Below are positions 1-7,883 of a stretch of DNA of 64,000 bases, piece by piece. The stretch's first letter is position 1; each line of letters starts with the position of its first letter. Below the pieces are notes generated by a model that did no database searches, had not been told where the DNA came from, and saw only the letters and a program-made list of their open reading frames with translations. The DNA is from Flavobacterium sp. MedPE-SWcel (lineage in GTDB: Bacteria > Bacteroidota > Bacteroidia > Flavobacteriales > Flavobacteriaceae): assembly GCA_001874325.1 (NCBI GenBank), contig MPCW01000004.1, positions 145,213 to 209,212 on the forward strand. Direction: 5' to 3'. The translations under genes were made by a program, and so were the position numbers.

Positions 1-443
1 CTATAAACGCAGGAGAAAAAGAGATAGAGGAAGCTTATGCTCCTATGTCTGTAGCAATGACGTTAGAAGATGATATAGATGCAAGTAGAGGTAATATGAT
101 TGTTAAGAAAAACAATCAGCCAGAGATGACTCAAGAATTTGATGTCATGCTTTGTTGGTTAAATAACGATGCTGCAAGACCAGGTGCTAAGTATACATTG
201 ATGCATACATCTAACGAACGACGTGCAATAATTAAAGACGTTGTTTACAAGATAGATATTAATACATATGAAAGAGAGACAGAAGATAAAGAACTTTCTA
301 TGAATGATATTGCAAGAGTAAAAATACGTGCAGCACAAAGTATAATGTCAGACACATATAGAGATAATCGTAATACAGGTAGTATTATTCTTATTGACGA
401 AGGGACTAATGAAACAGTAGCCGCCGGTATGATTGTCGGATAA
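1..443 (+). CDS. cysN: Sulfate adenylyltransferase subunit 1 (CysN), C-terminal part, 5' truncated by the window
   Basis: Only the C-terminal ~147 codons are present; the reading frame is open from base 3 to the TAA at 441-443, so the real start lies before the window. The visible part matches the domain II/III beta-barrel region of CysN (APMSVAMTLEDDIDASRG, then FDVMLCWL, and a C-terminal GSIILIDEGTNETVAAGMI). CysN is the GTPase subunit of ATP sulfurylase, which with CysD makes APS from sulfate and ATP; an APS kinase then makes PAPS. The stop is only 2 nt before the Wzx gene, so it appears to be co-transcribed with the polysaccharide genes, and a PAPS-using sulfotransferase lies 3.2 kb downstream. 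This suggests sulfate activation dedicated to a glycan rather than to cysteine synthesis. The GTPase domain cannot be seen, so the truncation is an artefact of the window edge. Confidence 0.93.
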   Translation, partial: INAGEKEIEEAYAPMSVAMTLEDDIDASRGNMIVKKNNQPEMTQEFDVMLCWLNNDAARPGAKYTLMHTSNERRAIIKDVVYKIDINTYERETEDKELSMNDIARVKIRAAQSIMSDTYRDNRNTGSIILIDEGTNETVAAGMIVG

Positions 444-445
444 TT

Positions 446-1891
446 ATGAGTAAAGAAGTCGAAAATAAGACAAAGAAGGGGCTCATTTGGGATTTAGCTG
501 GAAGTTTTTTCAGGCAGTTTGCGGCTTTTTTTGTGTCGATAATATTAGCAAGGCTTCTTTCACCTGAAGAGTTTGGTATTGTAGGTATGTCACTTGTTTT
601 TGTAAGCATTACAGAGGTGTTTATAGATGTAGGTTTTACTAGTGCATTGATACAGAGAAAGGAAGTAAAAGATATTGTTTATTCATCTATTTTCTATGTA
701 AACCTTGGTATTAGTGTTTTTTTAGCGTTGTTAATGCTATTAGCTGCTCCATATATAGGTGATTTTTATGAGCAACCAAAAGTTGCTAAAATATTAGAGT
801 ATTTAGCATTAATACCTATTATTGCTGCATTTGGAAGAGTGCAATCTGCCATATTAACTAAAAGGATGGATTTTAAAAGTCTATCTATTAGAAGTGTTAT
901 ATCAACTGTGATAGGTGGTGTAGCAGGTATAGTAGGAGCTTTGACTGATATGGGAGTTTATAGTTTAGTGCTACTTCAAATAGTTACAGTTCTTACATCT
1001 ACTGTTTTACTGTGGGCTTCAACAGGCTGGCGTCCTAAATTCGAATTTTCGCGAACAGAGGTAAAATCATTATTAGGTTATTCTAGTTTTGTATTTTTTG
1101 ACCAAGCATTACGAAAAGTTTTTAATAAGATTGATACTATTTTTATAGGTAAATTTTTCTCTCCTGCAACATTAGGCTTTTATTCTAGAGCAGAATCACT
1201 TAAGGCGCAAATTGATACATATACTTCAAATAGTTTACGAAAGGTTATGTTTCCTGCCCTAAGCGCATTACAGGATAACCCTGAGGAGTTTGAGAAAGCA
1301 TATCGCAAAGCTTTTAATATAGTAACAGGAATTATAGTATTACTAGTAGGGCCTATTTATTTTCTCTCTGAGCAAATTATAGTAGGTCTTTTAGGAGACA
1401 AATGGCGACCAAGTATTATATTTTTTCAAATATTACTTTTTGCCACACTTACGAGTCCACATATTGGTATGATGGCACAAGCCGTTTTAGCAAAGGGGTA
1501 TTCTAAGTTAAAGTTTAAAATAGGCCTTATACAACGATTTTTAAAACTTACGCCTATAGTATTTGGTCTTTTATTTGGCGTAGTAGAATTTGCAATAGCT
1601 GTTGTAGCGGCTTCAACAACGGTGTTTTTTGTATACTCATTTGTAGTACATAAAAAGCTTCATTTGAATTTTGCTAAACAGATGAAAGATTTTATAATAC
1701 CTAATATTGTATTTTTTGTATTTATTATAATATTCAATTTAGGAAGAGAATATATTAGCCCTTGGGTATATGCACCTTTATTTTTAATATGTAATGTAGT
1801 TTTTTTAAAGCTATTAAAACAAGAAAGCTATTATGTTATTCAAGATGCTTTTAAATCATTAACCAAGAAAATATCAAAATTTAAACGATAA
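446..1891 (+). CDS. Wzx-type polysaccharide flippase (MOP/PST family, WzxC-like)
   Basis: This is a 481-aa hydrophobic protein with roughly 12 or more membrane segments. It has the typical MOP-family opening: an amphipathic N-terminus, then a first helix and LLSPEEFGIVGMSLVF at about residues 38-53. The middle motif GFYSRAESLKAQ and the FPALSALQDNP loop are characteristic of the lipopolysaccharide biosynthesis protein/WzxC group. In this family the protein moves undecaprenyl-diphosphate-linked repeat units across the inner membrane. It starts 2 nt after cysN and ends 6 nt before the MurA-like gene, so it sits inside the operon. A Wzy-like polymerase, Wza and Wzc are encoded downstream, which completes a Wzx/Wzy pathway. 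The substrate specificity cannot be read from sequence. Confidence 0.88.
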   Translation: MSKEVENKTKKGLIWDLAGSFFRQFAAFFVSIILARLLSPEEFGIVGMSLVFVSITEVFIDVGFTSALIQRKEVKDIVYSSIFYVNLGISVFLALLMLLAAPYIGDFYEQPKVAKILEYLALIPIIAAFGRVQSAILTKRMDFKSLSIRSVISTVIGGVAGIVGALTDMGVYSLVLLQIVTVLTSTVLLWASTGWRPKFEFSRTEVKSLLGYSSFVFFDQALRKVFNKIDTIFIGKFFSPATLGFYSRAESLKAQIDTYTSNSLRKVMFPALSALQDNPEEFEKAYRKAFNIVTGIIVLLVGPIYFLSEQIIVGLLGDKWRPSIIFFQILLFATLTSPHIGMMAQAVLAKGYSKLKFKIGLIQRFLKLTPIVFGLLFGVVEFAIAVVAASTTVFFVYSFVVHKKLHLNFAKQMKDFIIPNIVFFVFIIIFNLGREYISPWVYAPLFLICNVVFLKLLKQESYYVIQDAFKSLTKKISKFKR

Positions 1892-1897
1892 CAAATT

Positions 1898-3127
1898 ATG
1901 GCATTATCTATATCTAGAACTAAATTAAACGGCCTTGTTAAGGTTAGTGGTGCAAAAAATAGCTCACTTCGTTTATTGGCAGCATCTCTTCTAACAGAAG
2001 ATACGCTCCATTTAACTAACTTTCCTAATGGGCTTCTTGATGTACAGGTACATTTAAAGATGCTTGAAGCGTTAGGTAAAGTAGTTGTGTCTTCAGAGGA
2101 TACAGTAACTATAAGTAAAGGCCAAGAAAATATAAAAACACAGCTTATCTGGGATGAGCGTTCTATAAGAAATACTCTTTTAATTCTAGGAGCTCTTACA
2201 GCTAGATATGGTGAAGGTAAAGTACCATTACCAGGTGGTTGTAAATTAGGAGAAAGAAAATATGATTTACACGTTATGCTACTTGAAAAATTAGGAGCAG
2301 AGGTGTGGGAAGAAGGTGACTACCTTTGTGCAAAAGCAAAAGAGGGTAGATTAATGGGGAATGAAATACATTTGCCAATGCGTTCTACAGGAGCAACAGA
2401 GAATACTATTATAGCATCTTCTTTAGCAAAAGGAAAAACAGTTTTATATAACCCACATATTAGACCTGAAATAATGGATCTTATAGATATGCTAACTAAG
2501 ATGGGGGCTAAAATTGAAGTGTTTGGACAACGTTCTATAGAAATAGAAGGTGTAGATTTTCTTTCAAGCACAAAACATGCTGTTATTCCAGATAATATGG
2601 AAGCATTAACATGGGCTATTGGTTCTGTTATAACAAATGGTGAAGTAGAAATCGAAAATTTCCCATATGAGCACCTTGAAGTACCATTAGTATATTTAAG
2701 AGAAAGTGGTATGAAGTTTTATCGTGGAGATACAAGTTTGATAGTTAAAGGAGGTACACCTTACCCAGTAGAGATAAGTACAGGTCCTTACCCAGGTATA
2801 AATTCAGATATGCAACCTTTATTTGCAGTTTACGGAGCAATGTCTAAAGGAGAAACTAAAATTGTAGATTTACGTTTCCCAGGTAGATATGCTTATGCAG
2901 AAGAGTTAGCTAAATTAGGTGTAGACTCTAAAGTAGTAGGAGATATGCTTGTTATAAATGGAGGTAATCCTTTACATGGAGGAACTGTAAAAGCTCTTGA
3001 CTTACGTGCGGGTATTGCTCTTTTGTTAGCAGGTATGACTACTGATGAAGAAGTTATTATTGAAGATGACTGGCAGATATATAGAGGATATGAGAATTTA
3101 GAGGAGAAATTAAAGAATTTAAGATAG
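1898..3127 (+). CDS. murA: MurA-family enolpyruvyl transferase (UDP-GlcNAc 1-carboxyvinyltransferase-like), operon paralogue
   Basis: The 409-aa protein has the EPSP-synthase/MurA double-domain fold. The residues known to matter in E. coli MurA are present: Lys20-Asn21 in SGAKNSSLRLL, Arg91, Cys115 in LPGGCKLGER, Arg120, Asp304 in INSDMQPLF, Arg370 in LDLRAG and Arg396 in IYRGYE. MurA transfers enolpyruvate from PEP to the 3-OH of UDP-GlcNAc. The N-terminus lacks the usual IEGG..L.GE opening and the protein looks divergent, so I infer a paralogue of the cell-wall enzyme. It lies inside the polysaccharide operon and a MurB-type partner is two genes downstream, which suggests a UDP-MurNAc-like lactyl-ether sugar for the exported glycan. 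It could instead be the only MurA in the genome; that cannot be decided here. Confidence 0.85.
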   Translation: MALSISRTKLNGLVKVSGAKNSSLRLLAASLLTEDTLHLTNFPNGLLDVQVHLKMLEALGKVVVSSEDTVTISKGQENIKTQLIWDERSIRNTLLILGALTARYGEGKVPLPGGCKLGERKYDLHVMLLEKLGAEVWEEGDYLCAKAKEGRLMGNEIHLPMRSTGATENTIIASSLAKGKTVLYNPHIRPEIMDLIDMLTKMGAKIEVFGQRSIEIEGVDFLSSTKHAVIPDNMEALTWAIGSVITNGEVEIENFPYEHLEVPLVYLRESGMKFYRGDTSLIVKGGTPYPVEISTGPYPGINSDMQPLFAVYGAMSKGETKIVDLRFPGRYAYAEELAKLGVDSKVVGDMLVINGGNPLHGGTVKALDLRAGIALLLAGMTTDEEVIIEDDWQIYRGYENLEEKLKNLR

Positions 3128-3134
3128 TAATATT

Positions 3135-3647
3135 TTGAGTATTTTAAAGCAGATAAATAACGATTTACATCATTGTGGTGCAAGAGGTATCCACCGTAAG
3201 GTGTTGACGTTTCTCTTTAATGTATCTTTTAGGTTGACTTTAAATTATAGAGTGGGGTTTTATTTAGCTAAACGAAGAAACTTTTTAGTTAATATTATTT
3301 TACTTTATTTGAAAAAGAGACAATTAGTAAAATATGGTTGTGATATTTCGTATCAAGCAATTATAGGGAAAAATGTTAGTTTTCCACATCCAATAGGTAT
3401 TGTGATCGGTGTAGGTACTATAATAGAAGATAATGTAAAGATATGGCAACATGTAACTTTTGGTAGTAAAGGAGAAGCTACGAAGGCTTATCCATATATC
3501 AAGAAGAATGTGAAAATTTTTAGTTCAGCACAAATCATAGGAGATGTTACTGTAGGAGAGAACGCTAAAGTTGGAGCCTTCTCAGTAGTACTCAAAGATG
3601 TGCCAGAAAACTCAACAGCTATAGGTATTCCAGCAAAAATTAAATAA
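3135..3647 (+). CDS. Serine O-acetyltransferase-like hexapeptide-repeat acyltransferase
   Basis: The 170-aa protein begins with a TTG codon; no ATG or GTG is available between the preceding stop and the conserved region. Residues ~1-70 form a helical N-terminal part with LNYRVGFYLAKR, and residues ~75-170 form a left-handed parallel beta-helix with hexapeptide turns (VSFPHPIGIVIGVGTIIEDN, VKIWQHVTFGSKG, IIGDVTVGENAKVGAFSVV, AIGIPAKI). This is the arrangement of short CysE-like (LbH_SAT) acetyltransferases that are common in capsule clusters. The likely role is acetyl-CoA-dependent O-acetylation of a sugar or precursor. It sits 7 nt after the MurA-like gene and 3 nt before the sulfotransferase. 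A role in cysteine synthesis is possible given the upstream sulfate gene, but the neighbours favour glycan decoration. Confidence 0.75.
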   Translation: MSILKQINNDLHHCGARGIHRKVLTFLFNVSFRLTLNYRVGFYLAKRRNFLVNIILLYLKKRQLVKYGCDISYQAIIGKNVSFPHPIGIVIGVGTIIEDNVKIWQHVTFGSKGEATKAYPYIKKNVKIFSSAQIIGDVTVGENAKVGAFSVVLKDVPENSTAIGIPAKIK

Positions 3648-3650
3648 TAT

Positions 3651-4514
3651 ATGGTTCCAGATTTTATGTTAGGCGGAGTTATGAAAAGTGGTACAACATT
3701 TTTACATAATCTACTCCAAAATCATCCACAAGTAAAAATTATCGATCGAAATATGGATCATGCCTATTTTGATGACGATAGAATTTTTGAACGTGGTAAA
3801 GATTGGTATCTTAGTCTTTTTGATGGGGCAATGACAGATAAAGAGGCGGGTAAAATTATAGGGCAAACATCTGCTGATTGTAATTTTAATCCAGGTAGTG
3901 TTAAGAGGATAATGGATCATAATCCTGACACTAAATTAATATTTATATTACGTCACCCTATAGATAGAGCTTATTCATTATACTGGCATCAGTATGGTAT
4001 GGGAAGAGAGTTTAGAAAGTTTGAGCAGGCAATAGCAAAAGAACCTGAACTTATTAAAAAATCATATCACCACCTTAAGCATTACTCTTATATGGATCGT
4101 AGTAGGTATAATTCGCAATTTCAGGAAATTGTGAAATTAGTGCCTGCAGAGAATCTTTTGATTTTAGATTTTGAGTCATTAATAAAAAATACTAAACCTA
4201 CAGTTAATGTGGTGTTAGGGTTTCTAGGCTTAAATAAAATAAATAATATTGAAGAGTTAAACTTTTCTGAATTACCAAGAAATCCAGCAAAAATCCCAAC
4301 AAATCATACGGTAGTACTTTTCTCTGCTTTTTTGCAAAAAATAGGATTAGTTCGTGTTGGTAGAAGGATTGTTAACTTGTTTAGAGAGCAAGTACGTCCA
4401 CCAAAAATGAAAGACGATACTCGTAAAATGCTTGAAGAGGAGTTAAAAGATGATATCTTATTCTTTGATAAAGTAAAACAAGATTTTAAAGTAGCGACAG
4501 CAAATCAGCAATAG
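3651..4514 (+). CDS. PAPS-dependent sulfotransferase domain protein
   Basis: The 287-aa protein has both PAPS-binding signatures of the Sulfotransfer_1 superfamily. The 5'-phosphosulfate loop is GVMKSGTTFL at residues 9-18, and the 3'-phosphate site is LIFILRHPIDRAYSLYW at about 96-112, with Arg101 and Ser109 in the expected places. It resembles the heparan-sulfate NDST-like bacterial group. It has no signal peptide, so it would act in the cytoplasm on a lipid-linked or nucleotide-linked sugar. The reaction is transfer of a sulfuryl group from PAPS to a hydroxyl or amine. It is embedded in the operon between a hexapeptide acyltransferase and the MurB-like gene, and cysN is in the same operon, which would supply the activated sulfate. 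The acceptor cannot be predicted. Confidence 0.88.
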   Translation: MVPDFMLGGVMKSGTTFLHNLLQNHPQVKIIDRNMDHAYFDDDRIFERGKDWYLSLFDGAMTDKEAGKIIGQTSADCNFNPGSVKRIMDHNPDTKLIFILRHPIDRAYSLYWHQYGMGREFRKFEQAIAKEPELIKKSYHHLKHYSYMDRSRYNSQFQEIVKLVPAENLLILDFESLIKNTKPTVNVVLGFLGLNKINNIEELNFSELPRNPAKIPTNHTVVLFSAFLQKIGLVRVGRRIVNLFREQVRPPKMKDDTRKMLEEELKDDILFFDKVKQDFKVATANQQ

Positions 4515-4537
4515 TATATAATTTAAAAAGCAATACA

Positions 4538-5395
4538 TTGAGAGTAGAACATAACTTTGATTTGACGAATTACAACAGTTACCGTATTAAGGCAACTTGT
4601 AAACGTGCTTTTTTTCCTAGTAATGAAGAGGATTTTATTGAAATATTCAGTGATAATTCTGAGGAGAAAATAATTATAGGAGGAGGATATAATATTATTT
4701 TTTCTAAAGATCATTATGATGTCGACTTTGTTATTGTAGGAGAGAGTTATTCCTCTATAACGTTAGAAGATAATAATGTAGTGGTTTGTGAAGCAGGTTC
4801 TGGGACTAAAGATCTTAGTGAGTTTGCTTTAGCTAAATCTTTATCTGGTGTTGAAATTTTTTATGATATACCTAGTTCTTTAGGAGGTGCTGTTGTTATG
4901 AATGCAGGTGCTAGTGGAGAAGAGATTAAAGATATTTTAATAAAAGTAAGATATCTTGATTTAGAAGACATGACAGTTAAAGAAATAAACAAAGAAGATA
5001 TTGGGTATCAATATCGAAATAGTTTATTTCAGCGTGAAACGAATAAAATAGTACTTAAAGCATGGCTAGGTTTACAATCTGGAGATGCGGCTGAGGTGCG
5101 AAATAAAATGGAATCGATTAAGGAAGCTAGATGGGCTAAGCAACCAAAGGAGTACCCTAATGCAGGTAGTGTTTTTAAAAGACCACCAGGGCATTATGTA
5201 GGGCCTATGATTGATGAATTAAGCCTTAAAGGTTATAGAGTAGGTGGTGCAGAAGTTTCTAAAAAACATGGAGGTTTTATCGTTAATATTGATAATGCTA
5301 CAGGTATGGATATTATTAATGTAGTGAAGCATGTGCAGGAAAAAGTAAAAGAAAAGTTTAGTGTAAATCTCGAAATAGAACAAAGAATTATTTAA
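4538..5395 (+). CDS. murB: MurB-family UDP-N-acetylenolpyruvoylglucosamine reductase, operon paralogue
   Basis: The 285-aa protein has the FAD-binding PCMH fold of MurB: IIIGGGYNIIFS at about 46-57, then IPSSLGGAVVMNAGASGEEI for FAD binding. The substrate/catalytic residues are present: Arg160 in YQYRNSLF, Ser211 in PNAGSVFKRP, and the C-terminal Glu of LEIEQR. The AGSVFK signature and short length fit the type II (Gram-positive-like) enzymes. MurB reduces the enolpyruvyl ether made by MurA to the lactyl ether of UDP-MurNAc using NADPH. The start is TTG at 4538; no ATG precedes the conserved N-terminus. The MurA-like gene is 1.4 kb upstream in the same operon, so the two probably act in sequence. 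Whether this is an extra copy or the cell-wall enzyme itself cannot be told from this window. Confidence 0.87.
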   Translation: MRVEHNFDLTNYNSYRIKATCKRAFFPSNEEDFIEIFSDNSEEKIIIGGGYNIIFSKDHYDVDFVIVGESYSSITLEDNNVVVCEAGSGTKDLSEFALAKSLSGVEIFYDIPSSLGGAVVMNAGASGEEIKDILIKVRYLDLEDMTVKEINKEDIGYQYRNSLFQRETNKIVLKAWLGLQSGDAAEVRNKMESIKEARWAKQPKEYPNAGSVFKRPPGHYVGPMIDELSLKGYRVGGAEVSKKHGGFIVNIDNATGMDIINVVKHVQEKVKEKFSVNLEIEQRII

Positions 5396-5400
5396 TAGTT

Positions 5401-6561
5401 ATGAATATACTTTTTTTAATATCGAACGATGGTGGAAATGGAGTTGGAGGTCACTATAACTCATTAAACCAAGTTAGCCGAGAAATGGCAAAAGAACATA
5501 ACGTGAAGGTTCTTACATTAGGTTCTGCTACTAGCCCAGTTATCTCGAGTAATCCATTTTTTGAGAAGCACATAAAAATTAGTAAAGGAATAAAAGGACT
5601 TTCTGGTTTTAACGCAGAGCTTAAAGCGATGAAAAAAACATTTATGCCAGATGTTATACATTGTTTTGATACTAATTCATTAAATAGAGTAATTACACTT
5701 TCGGCATTAAAAAAGGTGCCAATTGTATTGAATAAGTGTGGAGGAAGAAACCCTCTTAAATCAAATTATCAGCATGCTGATGGTATTGTTGTATTTAGTA
5801 CAGAGAATCAAGACTGGTTCTTGAAAAACGGTAAATACAATAATGATGATATATTTTTAATTCCGAATAGAGTTAGAAAATTAGATCTTCTTGATGAAAG
5901 TTTAAGAAAAGAAGTGAAAAGTGAAGGTAAGACTACTTTTGTAAGAGTAAGTCGTTTAGGAGGGGCTTATGAGCATACATTGCTTTCTGCTTACAACTTG
6001 ATAGAAGAGCTATCTAAAACACATCCTGTAGAGTTTGTAGTTGTAGGTAGAATACAAAATGAAAAGAGGTTTGCTACCCTAAAAGAAGAAGCAGAGAAAA
6101 GAAATTTGCCAGTTAAGTTTATTACTGATGAAAGAGCGGCAAAAGGTTCTGACTTTTTATATCTTGCCGACTTTGTAGTTGGAACAGGAAGAAGCTTTAT
6201 GGAGGCAACATCATTAGGGATCCCTTCTTTAGCACCCGCATCCAATGCAGATCAGCCGATTTTAATAACTAATGATAATTTTAAAAACTTTTTCAGTAAT
6301 AATTTCTCAGAGCGTAATGTTGCTGATGAAAAGTCATTGAAAGATAATTTATCAAATGTAAAAGATCTGATTTCAGATAAGGATAAGTATGCAAATGCTC
6401 AAAAAGATACAGTAACTATTTTTAATGATTACTTTGGTACAGCAGGTATATTACCTAAGTATAACCGTACATATTCATATGTAACGAGTAAAAAAGTAAA
6501 TAGAACAGGTCTTATTATTAACAATTTACAATACCTTGTTAAGTATTTATTAGGGAAATAA
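5401..6561 (+). CDS. Glycosyltransferase, GT4/GT-B type
   Basis: The 386-aa protein starts with an N-terminal Rossmann-like strand and an acceptor-side glycine-rich loop (ILFLISNDGGNGVGGHYNSL), as in GT-B enzymes. A C-terminal donor-binding domain contains FVRVSRLGGAYEHTLLSAY, FVVVGRI and a nucleotide-sugar motif region MEATSLGIPSLAPAS around 265-280. It has no signal peptide and would act at the cytoplasmic face on the undecaprenyl-linked intermediate. It follows the MurB-like gene by 5 nt and precedes the polymerase by 15 nt. It is one of four GT4-type transferases in the operon, which, with the initiating PglC-like enzyme, suggests a repeat unit of about five sugars. Donor and linkage are unknown. 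Confidence 0.78.
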   Translation: MNILFLISNDGGNGVGGHYNSLNQVSREMAKEHNVKVLTLGSATSPVISSNPFFEKHIKISKGIKGLSGFNAELKAMKKTFMPDVIHCFDTNSLNRVITLSALKKVPIVLNKCGGRNPLKSNYQHADGIVVFSTENQDWFLKNGKYNNDDIFLIPNRVRKLDLLDESLRKEVKSEGKTTFVRVSRLGGAYEHTLLSAYNLIEELSKTHPVEFVVVGRIQNEKRFATLKEEAEKRNLPVKFITDERAAKGSDFLYLADFVVGTGRSFMEATSLGIPSLAPASNADQPILITNDNFKNFFSNNFSERNVADEKSLKDNLSNVKDLISDKDKYANAQKDTVTIFNDYFGTAGILPKYNRTYSYVTSKKVNRTGLIINNLQYLVKYLLGK

Positions 6562-6576
6562 GAATCCCTTTTTATA

Positions 6577-7872
6577 ATGAAGGAAAATCAAACTAAAGGA
6601 TTATCGATTTTATTACTACTAATTTCTCCATTATTTGGATTGTTTTGTGGTCTAAAATATTTATCGTGGCAAAATAGGAAACTTATTATAATATTGTTTT
6701 TTGTAATATATGGTTCCCTGTTAAAGTATGGTGCAGAGTCTGATGCTGCGGTATATGTAAATCTTTTAGAATTGTATTCAGACATGTCGATCTCAGAGTT
6801 CTTTTTGCGGCTTAAGCATATTTTGCTACTTGACCCATTACCAAACTCACCAAATGATGTTTATGTACATTGTTTAGCATTTTTTTCTGCCGGTGTAGTT
6901 GGTACTAAGGCTATATTTTTCCCTATAGTTGCAGGTATATATGGTTACTTTTATGTAATGGCAATGTCTAAGATTTTAAAATGGGAGAATAAAAAACAAG
7001 TAACATTATTACTTCTGTCTGTAGCATTTTTATTTATAATACATCGTAGTATTACAAGTTTTCAGACAGTTAGGACATGGACAGGTATGTGGATATTGTT
7101 TAATGGTGTTTTAGGGTATCATCAAACAAAGAACAGAAAGTATTTGTTTTTAATGTTTGCAGCACCTTTAGTACACTTTGCTTATTTAGTAATAGCCTTG
7201 CCAGTATTTGCGTCTCTGTCATATAAAAAAATACCAGGAATTGCAGTTATATCATTATATATACTTTCGTTTTTCACAACTTTAAATCCAGGGGGAATAT
7301 TAAATGTATCTAAAGATAACTCGCTAGCAGAAGAGAAGGTTGGGGCTTATTATAGAGAAAATAAATATGGAGAGTCAATAGACCCTATTATGGAGAGGCG
7401 TGAAAAGTCTAATGCGGTTTGGTATGCAAAATACGGTAAGACCGATTCAGTATACTACGGAGGACATGCTTTTGCTCTTTTTATAATACTAGGAGGGTTC
7501 TATCGAAAACGTATGACACCAGTTGAAGTGGGGTTATTTACCGCAGGTTTATTAACGGCAACGTTAGCTAATTTTGGTACGTTTTCATATGCTTTTTATA
7601 GTAGAACAATGGCAAATGCTGTAATATATATATTAGCAACTGTTGTGTTAATGACCACTAGGGGAGCTTTTCAATTTAATACAGTATTAAACCCAAGGTT
7701 AACAAAATTTTTACAATGGGTATGTGTACTTATTTTTCTGCCTAAGATGGTATTCTTTATTGCAGAGTTTTTAGTATTTACTAGTATTTTTATACTAGGT
7801 ATGCCATTTGTAGGATGGACAAGCGAAACCCTTAATATATCTATTAGAGAACTTATAGGAGAAATTTTTTAA
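6577..7872 (+). CDS. EpsG-family / Wzy-like repeat-unit polymerase
   Basis: The 431-aa protein is highly hydrophobic, with about ten membrane segments and a long extracytoplasmic loop around residues 250-300 rich in charged and aromatic residues. The early motif YGAESDAAVYVNLLELY resembles the DY..Y motif of EpsG-type polymerases. It is the only candidate polymerase in the locus, and its position between glycosyltransferases, with Wzx, Wza and Wzc in the same cluster, fits a Wzy role: joining repeat units at the periplasmic face. Wzy proteins are poorly conserved, so the call rests mainly on topology and context. An O-antigen ligase or acyltransferase is less likely because the size and motif pattern do not fit. 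Confidence 0.7.
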   Translation: MKENQTKGLSILLLLISPLFGLFCGLKYLSWQNRKLIIILFFVIYGSLLKYGAESDAAVYVNLLELYSDMSISEFFLRLKHILLLDPLPNSPNDVYVHCLAFFSAGVVGTKAIFFPIVAGIYGYFYVMAMSKILKWENKKQVTLLLLSVAFLFIIHRSITSFQTVRTWTGMWILFNGVLGYHQTKNRKYLFLMFAAPLVHFAYLVIALPVFASLSYKKIPGIAVISLYILSFFTTLNPGGILNVSKDNSLAEEKVGAYYRENKYGESIDPIMERREKSNAVWYAKYGKTDSVYYGGHAFALFIILGGFYRKRMTPVEVGLFTAGLLTATLANFGTFSYAFYSRTMANAVIYILATVVLMTTRGAFQFNTVLNPRLTKFLQWVCVLIFLPKMVFFIAEFLVFTSIFILGMPFVGWTSETLNISIRELIGEIF

Positions 7873-7883
7873 AAGAAAACAAC

